The position numbers and the translations under genes were made by a program. 41,639 nucleotides of DNA from Chlamydoabsidia padenii. Lineage: Eukaryota; Mucoromycota; Mucoromycetes; Mucorales; Cunninghamellaceae. Within the stretch, counting starts at the first letter, position 1. Every line of letters starts with the position of its first letter. Positions 23,277 to 33,572 of this stretch are shown in pieces. The stretch is from contig JAIWND010000079.1 of the NCBI GenBank assembly GCA_025330725.1, positions 1 to 41,639 of the forward strand, given 5' to 3'. The notes under the pieces were generated by a model. That model ran no database searches and had not been told where the DNA came from. It saw nothing but the letters and a program-made list of their open reading frames with translations.

Positions 23277-23953
23277 ATGGTATTACTCTCAGCCATCCGT
23301 GTCTTTTTTCTCTTGTCAGCTTTTACCTTAATTGTGACCTATGCTCTTCCTACGACAATAATAGAGCACAGCTCTGGAATTAGACGCTTTGTTACACATT
23401 TTAAGAAAGTATCAAAGAAAACCGGACCTCATCCGAAGGAAACTCATAGGGAGGATGACACCACAGAAGATACTTCAAACAATGACCCAAAAAGTAAACC
23501 AGAAGGTACCACAGAAATTCCCTCAGGTGCTGGGCAACCAAAAATCCGCGCAGGGATTCTCAAGACCTGTGATCAACCTAATCATTTTGCCGTGACATTT
23601 GATGATGGACCTTATCAGTACACTTCCGAACTCGTTGATTTGTTAGTCAGTGAAGGTGTCAAGGCTACTTTCTTTGTGAATGGGAAGAACTACTGGTAAG
23701 AATATGAGGGATGCCCCTTTCGATCTGCTCTCCTTTTTTCTTCTTCTCACTCACCCATCCTTTTATGGTAGGTCGGAAAGTGAAATCAAGCCTGTCATGA
23801 AAAAGGCGTTTGACGCAGGAAATGAAATTGCCAGCCATACTTTTAGTCATGCAAGAATATCAGCTCTGAGTCATGATGAAATCAAGGAAGAAATGTACAA
23901 CAATGAAAATGTTATTTATGGTGCTATCGGAAAGTATCCAGCAGGTAAGGACC

Positions 23954-23995
<42 letters not shown>

Positions 23996-24509
23996 AAAGA
24001 AGGCGGGTTTTTAATTAAATCTCGCTTGCATAATTTTCATTTCATAGTGATGCGACCTCCTTACGGGGATGCAACCGAGAAAGATGCCGAATTCTTGAAT
24101 TCACTTGGCTACACTGTCGTTACATGGTCCATTGATATACAAGATTGGGAGGGCGAGACTACTTTACAACAAGAAGAAGCTACTCTGGCGAAAGATCTCC
24201 GCACACCAGCTGAACATAACATCATCCTACAGCACGATGTAAGATAAAAAAAAAAATCGACAGAAACAAATTGATTCTTACCATCTTTTTTTTTTTTTTC
24301 TCAATAGGTGTATGAACAAACTGCAGTAGATTTTGCGCCAAAGCTTATTGCATATGTAAAGTCAAAGAATCTCGAGTTTGTCACTGTCTCAGAATGTAAG
24401 CAAAACGACGTGTTTTCCGAGGATGTATTACCGGACTTTTAATTTATATTTCATTGTACTTTTAGGTCTTGGTGTGGACGCTTACAAAGAAAACCCGATC
24501 CAACTTTGA
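23277..24509 (+). CDS. secreted chitin/polysaccharide deacetylase (NodB domain)
   Basis: Carbohydrate esterase family 4 enzyme removing N-acetyl groups from chitin at the cell wall. Exons are 23277-23695, 23772-23944, 24048-24238, 24308-24395 and 24466-24509, giving 304 aa. An N-terminal signal peptide (about 1-23) is followed by a basic/acidic low-complexity linker and the NodB domain from about 90. All five motifs are present: TFDDGP (107-112, metal and base Asp109/Asp110), HTFSH (162-166), RPPYGD, a DIQDWE block and ILQHDV. There is no C-terminal hydrophobic tail, so a soluble secreted enzyme is expected. Intron 2 contains a run of 37 A residues plus a GGCGGGTTTTTAATT variant of the recurrent element. 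A poly(A) signal lies at 24630-24635. This is a different subfamily from the deacetylase at 34419-35856. Confidence 0.93.
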
Positions 24510-25003
24510 ACTTCCTTCTACTTGATACCATATGAATTCATTATAATCATATCTAACCAATATTTTGTCTCAATCTCTCCCTCAAGACGTTTTCATTTTT
24601 TATACTATCCCTTATTTCTTTGTACTTAAAATAAAGATATTCTTATACCATCAAAAGACAAAGAAAGAGGGAAAACGAAGAGAATGAATGAAATGAAAAT
24701 ACCTTTGAATAAAGGAATGGGGATGTAAGAGGTATGTATGAATCATCAGTGAATCTTCCCATATAAGCAAATGAATATATGAAAGGAGCAATACTAATGG
24801 CCCGTGCGTTCGAAAAGACATTAGCTTGAGAAAACTGAAACCATAAGCTGTCTTTATGCGCAACTTCCAAATTGGGTTTGGTCGGGATTTAAATATTATC
24901 CATTTAAAAATTGTTTCGCCTCTCCTCTTTCTTTCCTTTTCTTTCTTTCTTTTTTTTTCCATTTTTCCACTCTTTCATAAATCCATATGTGCATATCATC
25001 ATC
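24510..25003. other. intergenic region with promoter-like element before subtilase
   Basis: Holds the deacetylase poly(A) signal and GTCGGGATTTAAAT at 24881-24894, 110-123 nt before the subtilase start codon, followed by a T/C-rich leader at 24911-24990. Other frames here are low-complexity shadows. Confidence 0.5.
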
Positions 25004-26432
25004 ATGTTAATAATACATTCATTACAAATAACTTGTTACGTCCTTCTTGTTTTGAAACTCTTACCAGTCTATACCCTACCCACCTCTTATCAAGAACAAC
25101 AACAGATTGCCCTATTCAACTCAAAAGTGAGTTCTCACTTTTTATCATCTTTTATCAACAGGCGACAAGAAAAAAATGTGAAACTACTCTCTTTTGACGA
25201 TCATACACATTTTTTGATTGGTCACTTGCAGGAAACCCCAATCTTGCTCAAACGTCAAACTGGCTGGACATTCTTGGAATCTGATCAGAAGGTCACCATT
25301 GCCGATTACTTTAACAATAACACTAATAACAACAACAATAACAACAATGACTACAACGTTATTGACAACACTACACTCTCAAATAATAATATGGTGAAGG
25401 GTCCTTATTCCATCCAAATGGATGTGCCAAGTTGGGTATGTACAAAAGGATATGTATTGATCGGAGATCGGAAAAGACTAAACTCGTCTTTTTTTCTTCT
25501 TCTTTAGGGGTTATCACGTATAAGTCAACGCTACTTACCATTAGTTGATGCCTTTGGATATCCTCATGATGCTGGTAAAAATGTGGACATCTATATTGTG
25601 GATAGGTAAGGGCAAAAAAAGTGGGGAGTTGGAAGAGGCTATTATATTGATATATATATATATGTGTGTGTGTGTGTATCATTCTCTAGTGGTGTAGATA
25701 TCAGTAATAGCGATTTTGAAGGACGAGCCATATGGGGTGGAAACTTTGTACCTGGTTCTCCTGATAACGATGAAAATGGTCATGGTACTATCATTGCCGG
25801 TATTGCTGCTGGAACTTCTTATGGTGTGGCTAAACAGGCAAACATCATCTCTGTCAAGGTAAAATGAACAACATGCTTTGCATAGTGTGCTAAATCTTCT
25901 ACTCTTTTTTTTTTTTTTAGTGTCTAAAGGCAGACGGGACGGGAAATGTGGCTCATATCATTGAAGGTCTTCACTATATTCTTGGGCGCATCCAATCGAA
26001 ACCGCACCCCTCAAAGGCGATCATCAAGTAAGTCTATTGAATCCATAAGTTTATTTTATTTCAACATTAATCCCATTCAAAACTCTTTTAAAGTTTATCT
26101 GTAGTGGCAGGGAAAAGTGATTCATTGAACCTGGCTGTGGATGCACTAACAAGAGCGGGGGCGATCGTCGTGGTATGTTATAAAGAAAACGATGGGCATG
26201 TTTTTTCTTCTAACACTTGTTTTTGATTATAACTTGATCTAGGCGGCGGCTGGTAATTACCATGAAGGAGATGATCCAGCAACAAGGGTAAGTGGTTTTG
26301 TCATGGATCACTATCCGACATTCATGCATATTCAAACTCCGGCAAATCAACCCCCTTCCTCTTCTTCTTCTTCAGGATGCATGCAACTATAGTCCTGCCA
26401 GTGCCTCTACTGTTATCTCTGTTGGCTCAACT

Positions 26433-26471
<39 letters not shown>

Positions 26472-26935
26472 GCTCTGACTCTTCTTTTTTTTTTTTTTTG
26501 TGGTGTATAGATCAAAAAGACCAGTTTGCCCCATTCAGTAAAGGTGGGCGATGTGTTACGATCCTTGCTCCAGGTGCAGCCATTCTGTCAGACACACGCT
26601 CTAATACAACCGAATCGTCAGAAGGATTGAAAACATGGTATAGTGGGACATCTTATAGTGCCCCTCATGTCTCGGGTGTGGCGGCACTACTTTTGAACCA
26701 ACCAGGTATGCAACTCAATGCGGTGACACAACAGCTCTACTCATTGGCTACTCAGGATATCATCAAGAATATCACTCAAGGTACGGCGAACTTACTGTTG
26801 TTTAATGGGGTGGAAACATCACAGATGAATGAGGTCGTGTCTACAAACAATCACAAAAGGACAAGTCTTGCCTCTTTTACCCGTCCTGTGTATTATGGTT
26901 GCTGGCTAACCCTCCTTATTTGGATCTTGTCATAA
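25004..26935 (+). CDS. secreted subtilisin-like serine protease, possibly GPI-anchored
   Basis: Peptidase family S8. Exons are 25004-25435, 25508-25605, 25690-25858, 25921-26027, 26094-26172, 26243-26287, 26376-26433 and 26511-26935, giving 470 aa. A signal peptide (1-26) is followed by a propeptide-like region with an Asn-rich run (about 106-115), then the catalytic domain. The triad is Asp175 (IVDSGVD), His207 (NGHGT) and Ser377 (GTSYSAPHV), with oxyanion Asn300 in AAAGN. The serine motif is SYSAPH instead of the usual SMASPH. The last 19 residues are hydrophobic after a polar stretch, compatible with a GPI signal or tail anchor. The start at 25004 is the first ATG giving a signal peptide. 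Intron 7 carries a (TA)n run. A poly(A) signal lies at 26981-26986. Confidence 0.93.
26434..26465. repeat. (TA)n microsatellite in subtilase intron 7
   Basis: A run of TA dinucleotides begins directly at the 5' splice site (GTATATA...), and the intron ends with a long T-tract before TAG. The short repeat overlaps the donor. Confidence 0.9.
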
Positions 26936-27242
26936 TGTTACTCTAGTCATAATTTAAATTGTAAAATAGTTTGCTTTTGTAATAAACACTACATTGATTA
27001 ATCCTTTTTGCCACAGTTATTGTCCCTATCATTGTTGGATTTTAATTAAATAAATAAAGAAACGTTTTGTTTATTCAATGTTATTATGTGATACATTTGC
27101 CTTAAAAAAGGGAGGGGTGAAGATCTATAGCTAAAGAGTAAGGAGATGGCGATAGTATGGATATAATATAATATGTAAGATACTGTATATACATGTGGAA
27201 TGCTAATAGGAAGTAGGGGTGTAAATAGAGAATAGGTGGTGA
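26936..27242. other. convergent 3' intergenic region
   Basis: 307 nt between the stop codons of the subtilase and the coiled-coil gene. It holds AATAAA for the plus gene at 26981-26986 and the minus-strand AATAAA at 27070-27075. Nothing else is seen. Confidence 0.6.
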
Positions 27243-27570
27243 TCATTTCGATCTTGTTCTTGCCAATATTTCCAATATGATAGTAGGTACAACGTCCTTC
27301 ACTAGATGTCCTTTTCCAAGATCCAGCAAGTCACCTATAGCCACGTTTTCATTATTTACCTAACAAACACAACAAAGTTAGTTTCCTGATCAACCATTTT
27401 TCTTCTTTACTTACCGATACATCAGTGATGATTCCAGTTAAAGGATCTAATGTGATAACCAGTTGATCATTTGTTGAGTAATCCACCTTGATAAAGCAGA
27501 TATCAATTGACAGCTTTTCAATACCATGTATAGAATAACACAGTTTCGTCATTTGAGTACACCTATTATC

Positions 27571-27612
<42 letters not shown>

Positions 27613-28841
27613 GGGATGCTTTAATTACTTTGTCCACCCCACTTTTTTTCATTTTGTTATTTCTTACCATGCTTCTTGTTGTTCAGCACTTGGATCCCTT
27701 TCTCCGCTTTTCTCTACCGCTTCTTGAGCAATAGCCTGGGCTTTTCGTAAAGTAGTCTCTAACGCCTGGACTTCTTGTAATTCGTCATCGATTTGCCATT
27801 CCAGTTCAGCAACCCGGTCATCACATGCATCCTTTGTTTTGCTGATTTCCGCCAGTTTGAGTGTACATTCATCCAGTAATGCCTTGGTTTCTTCTGGTGT
27901 TCTTTTTACCAACCCCTGCTTGATTTTTGCTTCAAGTTCCGCCAATTGCCTGTTCTGTGTGCCACCCGTACAAACAAGGTATGAGTGTCATTGTTCCCCC
28001 CATTTATTATTTCCTTACCTGGGCTTCGATTTCATCAGTTATTTTGGTGATACTATCAGTTACTTTGTTGAGTTCTTGGCGATCTAACATAGTGTCATTG
28101 AAGAAGAGTAGAGTAACATGAGTGAGTATTCATTTGTTATCCTTGTCCCTTTCTTTTTTTATATTACCTTTTTCAGTGTTGGCGTTTATTTCAGCAATCG
28201 TTTGCTTTGACTTGACCAATTCTTCTTGTAAATCAGCCAATCTTTGCGACAGTGTAAAGACAGTTCCCTCTATTTCAAAAATACAAAACCTCCATTAGTA
28301 AGTAATAAAGTCTTTAAACTTGTGTTTTTTGCTTTACCTAGTTCAATTCGTTCTTTGGGTTCAATCTGTCTAGGGGGGTCTTCCAACACAATAGACAAAA
28401 ACCTTGATTTCGTGTCCAATTCGATATATTTGGTCTTGAGATCTTCAATCGTTTCCTAAATAAAAAGAGTTAAAGTGTGAGCGGACAATACGGCAGATGA
28501 GGACCAACTTTTTTTTTCTACATTTACCTTGTATCGTTCTAATTCTAGTTCCAGTGCTTTAGGATGTAAAGGTATCACATGGCCATCTTCATTTGCAGAA
28601 GCGTTATCAGATAGACCTACTTTGTCAAGGTATGCTTGATGCCAGGTCACCATAGACACAGGTAATGATTGGTGTTCCGTGACTTCCCTACGTGATTCAT
28701 CAAAATCAAAAACAAAAGTAAGTACACAGTTTCATCAAGTGTGCAATCAAGCTGTTTCAAGTAGAGAGTACAAACTAGGATATAGAATTGCTATACTTAC
28801 TTGAGGAAGGATGTCAAATCAAAAGAAGGTTGAGACTCCAT
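27243..28841 (-). CDS. Sos7/Kre28-like kinetochore coiled-coil protein (tentative)
   Basis: Exons on the minus strand are 28841-28801, 28687-28528, 28455-28338, 28269-28168, 28083-28019, 27954-27668, 27562-27415 and 27359-27243, giving 345 aa. The N-terminal part (about 15-65) has a WHQAYLDKVG block. A long coiled coil (about 60-255) contains TKSRFLSIVLEDPP at 82-95, resembling a block I recall from fungal Sos7 (ZWINT/Kre28-like, which recruits Spc7/KNL1). The C-terminal 90 residues alternate hydrophobic strands and a terminal helix, like an RWD-type fold. There are no enzymatic motifs. The exon 6 acceptor was placed at CACACAG (27956-27955) because the nearby alternative breaks frame. The promoter carries TTTTCAAATCCCG 80-93 nt upstream. 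The gene model is firm; the family is an inference from one motif and architecture. Confidence 0.75.
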
Positions 28842-28920
28842 GGAACAAAGCAAAAGGATAAATAAAAAAAAAGAAAGTGGAAGAACCTCTTCCTTTTGTT
28901 AAAGTGGGATTTTTTTCTTT

Positions 28921-28950
28921 TTTTCAAATCCCGAATTTGACGAGCGGGGA
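28921..28950. promoter_or_regulatory. recurrent element, facing pair between kinetochore gene and uL14 relic
   Basis: TTTTCAAATCCCG is followed 10 nt later by GAGCGGGG, that is, two facing half-copies. The first lies 80-93 nt upstream of the coiled-coil gene start on the minus strand; the second faces the decayed uL14 copy. Confidence 0.45.
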
Positions 28951-29215
28951 TTATATATCTAGCTTCCTCTCTCATACTATCCAATTCAAGATACTTTACT
29001 TAAAGATAATGGACTCGATTGTTTTTATACCATATCAACAAGAAGACATGATGCCATACGATACGATTATATATATATAAAAAAAAGATGGAAAGATGGA
29101 TCGATATTGTCACTTGATCTCTTCTTCTTTATACTAATTAGTATCTCCGAAATCAGTACCGTATGGCACTTGGGGTACCTGATAAACTACTCTGATAATG
29201 ATGATGGTAATGGAC
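28950..29215 (+). pseudogene. decayed copy of the uL14 (RPL23) 5' region
   Basis: The segment 29138-29200 aligns with uL14 exon 2 (32982-33061): TTAGTATCTCCG, AGTACCG.ATG and CTCTGATAAT are shared, with a deletion of about 15 nt in the middle and a frame broken by stops. The similarity seems to extend upstream through the intron (a GATGGAT..ATATTGT block) and the pyrimidine-rich leader to a CCGC-type element, so promoter, exon 1 and intron were copied too. That points to a DNA-level duplication rather than a retrocopy. Exons 3-4 are missing. Confidence 0.6.
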
Positions 29216-30645
29216 TATGTGGCATCAAAACACAAATGGGTATACTTTATCATAGTAGTAATGGGAATTTATAATAGCATAGACAATTCAAGTTGATAGA
29301 ATATAAAATGTTTAACACTCAATAAAGCTAATCGTCATTGAAACAGGCATATATATATAGTGCTTGTGACTCTTTCTATTACACTTGACAAGGCAGATTT
29401 ATATTTTTTCCTTTTACGAAGTAATCTTGACATGAGGCCAATATTCTACAAGTAGCAAAGATTGGATTATGGATGAGTTGAGATGATAGATCTTTTGCAA
29501 GGAGTGATTGCATGAAAATCGGAGTTTTAGGAGAAAGGGAAGTATAATCAGAGAAGGATCAACCATGTTTTATGTCCACAAATACAATAGTTATGAATAC
29601 ATTAACACTATATTTTAACCATTTGGTGATGTAATGTTTACAAGCTCAAGGGAGCTATTCCAAACTACATTTGGCACTTGGAGGAGGGGGTAGTACTTTG
29701 AAGTGTTATTCTCCATTTAGGGCAAACATTTAAACGGGCGGGATTTAAAAATATGGGTCAGATCCATCCAACCAGTGAAGGATTGTATCATGAGGAATGG
29801 AACGAATGAATGATAGCTTTTCACAAAGACATGAAAGTTTTATTATCAAAATAAAGCATCAAAGTAGTCTAGGTTTATTCTAAATAGAAAGTCGTATATG
29901 GATCATACATGCAAAACCTAGAGAAGCCAAGTTATAATTCATTTTCAATCTGAACCCTAAAGATCATATTGACATTGTCACTGATCCATAATATCGTAAG
30001 GCAATTTCTTTGTTTTATTCCCTGTGTATCCCTGTGCATTATTATTGCTAGTATATAAACATGATGAATCTATCTTCAATGAACTAAATTAGAGTCTCAT
30101 CATATCTACTCAAATCACACTTTACTTTCTTTGTTGTTACATATTACCAAACATAAAAGACTCCGGATTTTTATTTTTTAGAGCTGGTTTGTCGAATTAG
30201 AAAATCCATGTGGAACCGAGGTTTGCAGCTCAAATTCCAACTCTGTTCGCACGATAGGGGTATTATAATTCAGGCACCACCTATCAGGTGAGACTTGGAC
30301 TGAAAAAATGCGAATACCGCTTTTGGCACCATGGCATAATTATGAATTTTTGCAAGTGAATCCGGTGTTTTAATTGAAAATCCCGATTCTGCATGAATTT
30401 CCCAATCCAGTAGACTAAGTGTCGTTGCCAGGGGTAGTCTGGGAGAGGAGCAATTTACGTTTGAAAAAAAAAAATCCAGAGTCTTTTCGTCATGATATGG
30501 CTTCCATTGCCCACCACCTACTCTAAAGTCCATCTACACTCTGGATATGCAGTGTCCTCAATCATGCAACATGTATAACTCCGTCCATATCATTTTACAT
30601 GCAAATCACCACAACAGAATTTTATTTACAAAAAAAAGTACGAAG
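29216..30645. other. gene-free AT-rich region
   Basis: No supported coding sequence. It contains GGGCGGGATTTAAAA at 29736-29750 and AATTGAAAATCCCGAT at about 30372-30388, both copies of the recurrent element without an adjacent intact gene, which suggests relic promoters. A minus-strand frame at 30270-30533 overlaps one of them and is not convincing. Confidence 0.45.
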
Positions 30646-31600
30646 TTAATCACTGCAGCACTTAGCACTTTGTATGGTACCATTATACTGTCGACGCCCT
30701 TCAACTCTACATTCTTGGCGATCACCGATTGTAATAATTGAATGGTCGCAGAGGAATCGTTGACCAATGGTATACATACCGCGCTGGTATCGCTTTGGTC
30801 CTTGAAAATTACATTCCGGTGAAATAAAAGATGATATCAAGTGTGCCATGTGGTATCTATAGCCAGAGAATTGACGGTTTAATAAGTGTAATCGTGGAAG
30901 CCCAATTGACAGTCATGGGTACCAGAGAATGATGAATTCCTTAGCGATAATGTATTCATCATGTTGTTGTACCGTAATTCAGAGAGCAGATTTTCAGGAA
31001 CCATATTGTCGTTTTGAATAACATCCACAGGTTCGTTTTGATCATCCAGTTCCAATCCATCAGATGCCAGTACTATTTCGACTTCAATGGTGGAAAATTC
31101 AGGAGCAGTGGTGGACGGTTCATCAACATCAATTTCCATTCTAGTAAAGTCTAAAACTTCTAGAAAAGAGAAAGAAAAAATGCAATAAACCTAAGTACGA
31201 TGTAGCAGATCCTCCATTTATATACTTTCGCAATCCACTTACTTTCAACAGGGATCACTTCGCCATCATTATCAACCTGAAGATGATTCGGGCATCTTGG
31301 TGTACTTGCTTCGCCTTCTTTTTTCTCGCTGAACGCATCATTCGGCTGGCAGCATTGGTATGTTTTCTATGCTCGCTGTAAAGCGCCTTTTTATCAATAT
31401 CAGAAATAGAATCAGTCGCCCAGTCATCACCATAATCCTTTCGGAATCGAGAGAGTAGATCCTTGATGGCTTTTGTTTGTGCCAGTTGGACATTTTTCAA
31501 AAAAAAAAAATCCTTCCACTTTTGTGAGACGGTACGCCAGAGGAAAAATGATCTCCCTGTCGTGCTGCTGCAACTAATATTAATCGACAGGTTTGAGTTT
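30646..31600 (-). pseudogene. broken unidentified gene
   Basis: Three protein-like minus-strand frames follow one another but do not join. (1) From before 31500 to about 31300: basic, helical, with KWKDFF and DLLSRFRKDYGDDW. (2) About 31357-30877: begins near KTYQCCQPNDAF with Cys/His spacing CC..CPNH, splices cleanly across 31216-31160 and continues into an acidic region (MEIDVDEP, VDVIQNDN). (3) To the stop at 30646-30648: NRQFSGYRYHMAHL, GQRFLCD, CRVEGRRQ. Frames 2 and 3 are separated by a one-base shift near 30885-30900. No start codon or family is recognised. A transposon-derived or lineage-specific gene in decay is likely; assembly error is an alternative. Confidence 0.4.
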
Positions 31601-31740
31601 CAAATAACATTTAAAAAAGCTATCATGTACGAGCCTTCCCCTTTTTCCAGAAATCACGTAATTTGAACCCGGCCAGGCTTGAAAATGAGTACCGTTGAAT
31701 CACCTCAAACACAATCATAATATCTTTTTTTTTTTTTAGA

Positions 31741-31935
31741 AAAGTGAGGGTAAAACGATCTTGAGGCTATACTGCTCCATACAAGGGACTTGGTACAATG
31801 GTCATCATGTAAACTTTGTTGGAAATAGGCTAAGGAATGCTCATGGTCACTTTTTTCATGAGCATCACTTGTCCATTAAGGCAGTAGAGCTCTCATAAGG
31901 TTCAAGGCGAGAGTAAGCGGGTTTTGAAATAAGTT
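31741..31935 (+). repeat. repeat unit copy B
   Basis: First of two tandem units, sharing with copy C and the inverted copy A the blocks ATCTTGAGGCTATACTGCTCC, GGACTTGGTA, GTTGGAAATAG, AAGGAATGCTCATGG and GGCAGTAGAGCTCTC. It ends in AAGCGGGTTTTGAAATAAG, a variant of the recurrent promoter-like element. Confidence 0.85.
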
Positions 31936-31973
31936 TGGTCTTGTGTGTCAATTTCCATTCTGCAACTTTTTTT

Positions 31974-32168
31974 ACAAAAGTCAGGGTAAAACAATCTTGA
32001 GGCTATACTGCTCCATACAGTGGACTTGGTATATTGACCATTATGTAAAGTTTATTGGAAATAGACTAAGGAATGCTCATGGCCACTTTCGTCATTAGCA
32101 TCACTTGTCCATCAAGGCAGTAGAGCTCTCTTAAGATTCAAGGTGAGGGTAAACAGGTTCGCAATAAG
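31974..32168 (+). repeat. repeat unit copy C
   Basis: Second tandem unit, very similar to copy B. Its end reads AAACAGGTTCGCAATAAG, so the GCGGGTTTTGAAA core has decayed here while the rest of the unit is well kept. Confidence 0.85.
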
Positions 32169-32500
32169 TTTGTTCTTTCAAAGCCTGGTGAGAGTTCAAT
32201 TTACGTGATTTTTGGGGAAGGAAAAGGCTCGTTATCATATGTATGTTTCACTTACGGTAAAAGTCTGACCGAGCATCGACATTTTCCGATTCAGCATCCA
32301 CCATCAATCAGTGATTTTTTGTGGTCAACGCTAAAATACCGTCTATAGTAGTTTTCAGGACTTCATAGCATCGATTGATTAAATGGGATGGTTGAGGATG
32401 GTATATATGTCAATGATGCCGTATGCTCGACTGATTTGTAGTTCGCTGTCAAGCATACAGTATCTTCTCCACAATGGCGTTGATGGTCATTGTTGACTTA

Positions 32501-32566
32501 TGAGTAACGAGACGTAAAGAGCTTTCTTTATTGTAAGTGTAAAGTTCTTTTACGTCTCATTACTCA
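32501..32566. repeat. inverted repeat / long hairpin upstream of uL14
   Basis: Left arm 32501-32525 (TGAGTAACGAGACGTAAAGA...) and right arm 32541-32566 (...TTACGTCTCATTACTCA) pair over about 25 bp with a few mismatches around a 15-nt loop. It sits 212 nt before the uL14 start codon. It could be a small foldback element, a former terminator or a regulatory structure. Confidence 0.75.
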
Positions 32567-32671
32567 CAACGCCCTATTTATCTCATTTTATTAACGAGAC
32601 AAAAAAATAGCAACTCCTTTTTGGACAAAGAAATTAACACTGCTCATCTTCATTGTGCATGAAAACCGATC

Positions 32672-32689
32672 ATTTTCAATTCCCGCTCG
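32672..32689. promoter_or_regulatory. recurrent element before uL14
   Basis: ATTTTCAATTCCCGCTCG, a variant of the recurrent element, lies 89-106 nt upstream of the uL14 start codon and is followed by a pyrimidine-rich leader (32741-32775), as usual for a ribosomal protein gene. Confidence 0.5.
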
Positions 32690-32777
32690 TGGATTAGCTG
32701 AGATTGAAACTCTTGAAAATCGACGTCGAAGTTCCCAACAGGCCATTCTCTTCCTTTTACTCTTCTCCAATTCTACG

Positions 32778-33572
32778 ATGCCCAAAGGTATACACTCCTA
32801 TCCATCCATCTATCTAGCCATCCATCCATCCATACACCCATTGCATAAGAAGGACATTCGGTTAAATTGCCAGCAGAAAATCGACTTCGCCGATTGATAT
32901 AAAAGTGGGAGACTAGATAGATGGATATGTTAATTATGGAAATCTAACATGACCATTAACCTCATGTTTCTCTTTTTTTAACCAGTTAGTATCTCCGGAA
33001 CCAAGTACCGCATGACATTAGGTCTTCCTGTAGCTGCAGTTATGAACTGCTCTGATAATAGGTATGGTAGTCATGGTAACGACTACTATGACAACGGCTA
33101 CTGTGGCAACGGCCATCATTAATATTAAGGCTGCAACTGGGAGTTCTGATATCTCTTTTTTTTTAAATTTAGTGGCGCTAAGAACTTGTACGTTATTGCT
33201 GTCCGTAACATCAAGGGTCGTTTGAACAGACTCCCTGCTGCCGGTGCTGGTGACATGGTTGTCGCCTCCGTCAAGAAGGGTAAGCCTGAATTGCGAAAGA
33301 AGGGTAAGTACACAATTAAATTTCATCAAGAACATACATGATACATGTACGATAGTAACTTGGACTTTATACTAGTTATGCCTGCTGTTGTCATTCGTCA
33401 ACGCAAGGCCTGGCGCCGTCGTGATGGTGTCTTCTTGTACTTTGAAGACAACGCTGGTGTCATTGTCAACCCCAAGGGTGAAATGAAGGGATCTGCTATC
33501 ACTGGTCCTGTCGCCAAGGAATGTGCTGATTTGTGGCCCCGTATTGCTTCTGCCTCTGGTACTGTTGTTTAA
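32778..33572 (+). CDS. RPL23: 60S ribosomal protein uL14 (L23)
   Basis: Large-subunit protein at the subunit interface. Exons are 32778-32787 (only 10 nt, ending one base into codon 4), 32986-33061, 33173-33303 and 33376-33572, giving 137 aa. The sequence follows the family end to end: [105 protein letters not shown] and WPRIAS. The tiny first exon with a 198-nt first intron is typical of fungal ribosomal protein genes. A poly(A) signal lies at 33666-33671. It is flanked on both sides by tandem pairs of the same dispersed repeat, and a decayed copy of its 5' half lies 3.7 kb upstream. Confidence 0.97.

Larger units (their letters stand above)
31630..32231. mobile_element. 602-bp non-autonomous element with terminal inverted repeats
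   Basis: Left end 31630-31670 (CGAGCCTTCCCC ... ATCACGTAATTTGAACCC) is the imperfect inverted repeat of right end 32192-32231 (GAGTTCAATTTACGTGAT ... AAGGCTCG), about 40 bp each. Flanks carry TATCATGTA on the left and TATCATATGTA on the right, an imperfect candidate target-site duplication of about 9 bp. Between them lie two tandem ~195-bp units at 31741-31935 and 31974-32168. No coding frame is present. Size, termini and lack of coding fit a MITE-like element; a 9-bp duplication would suggest a Mutator-type transposase, which is an inference. Confidence 0.6.

Noticed and set aside
30270..30533. 87-codon minus-strand frame
   Set aside because: It overlaps a copy of the recurrent non-coding element and shows no motif or neighbouring exon.
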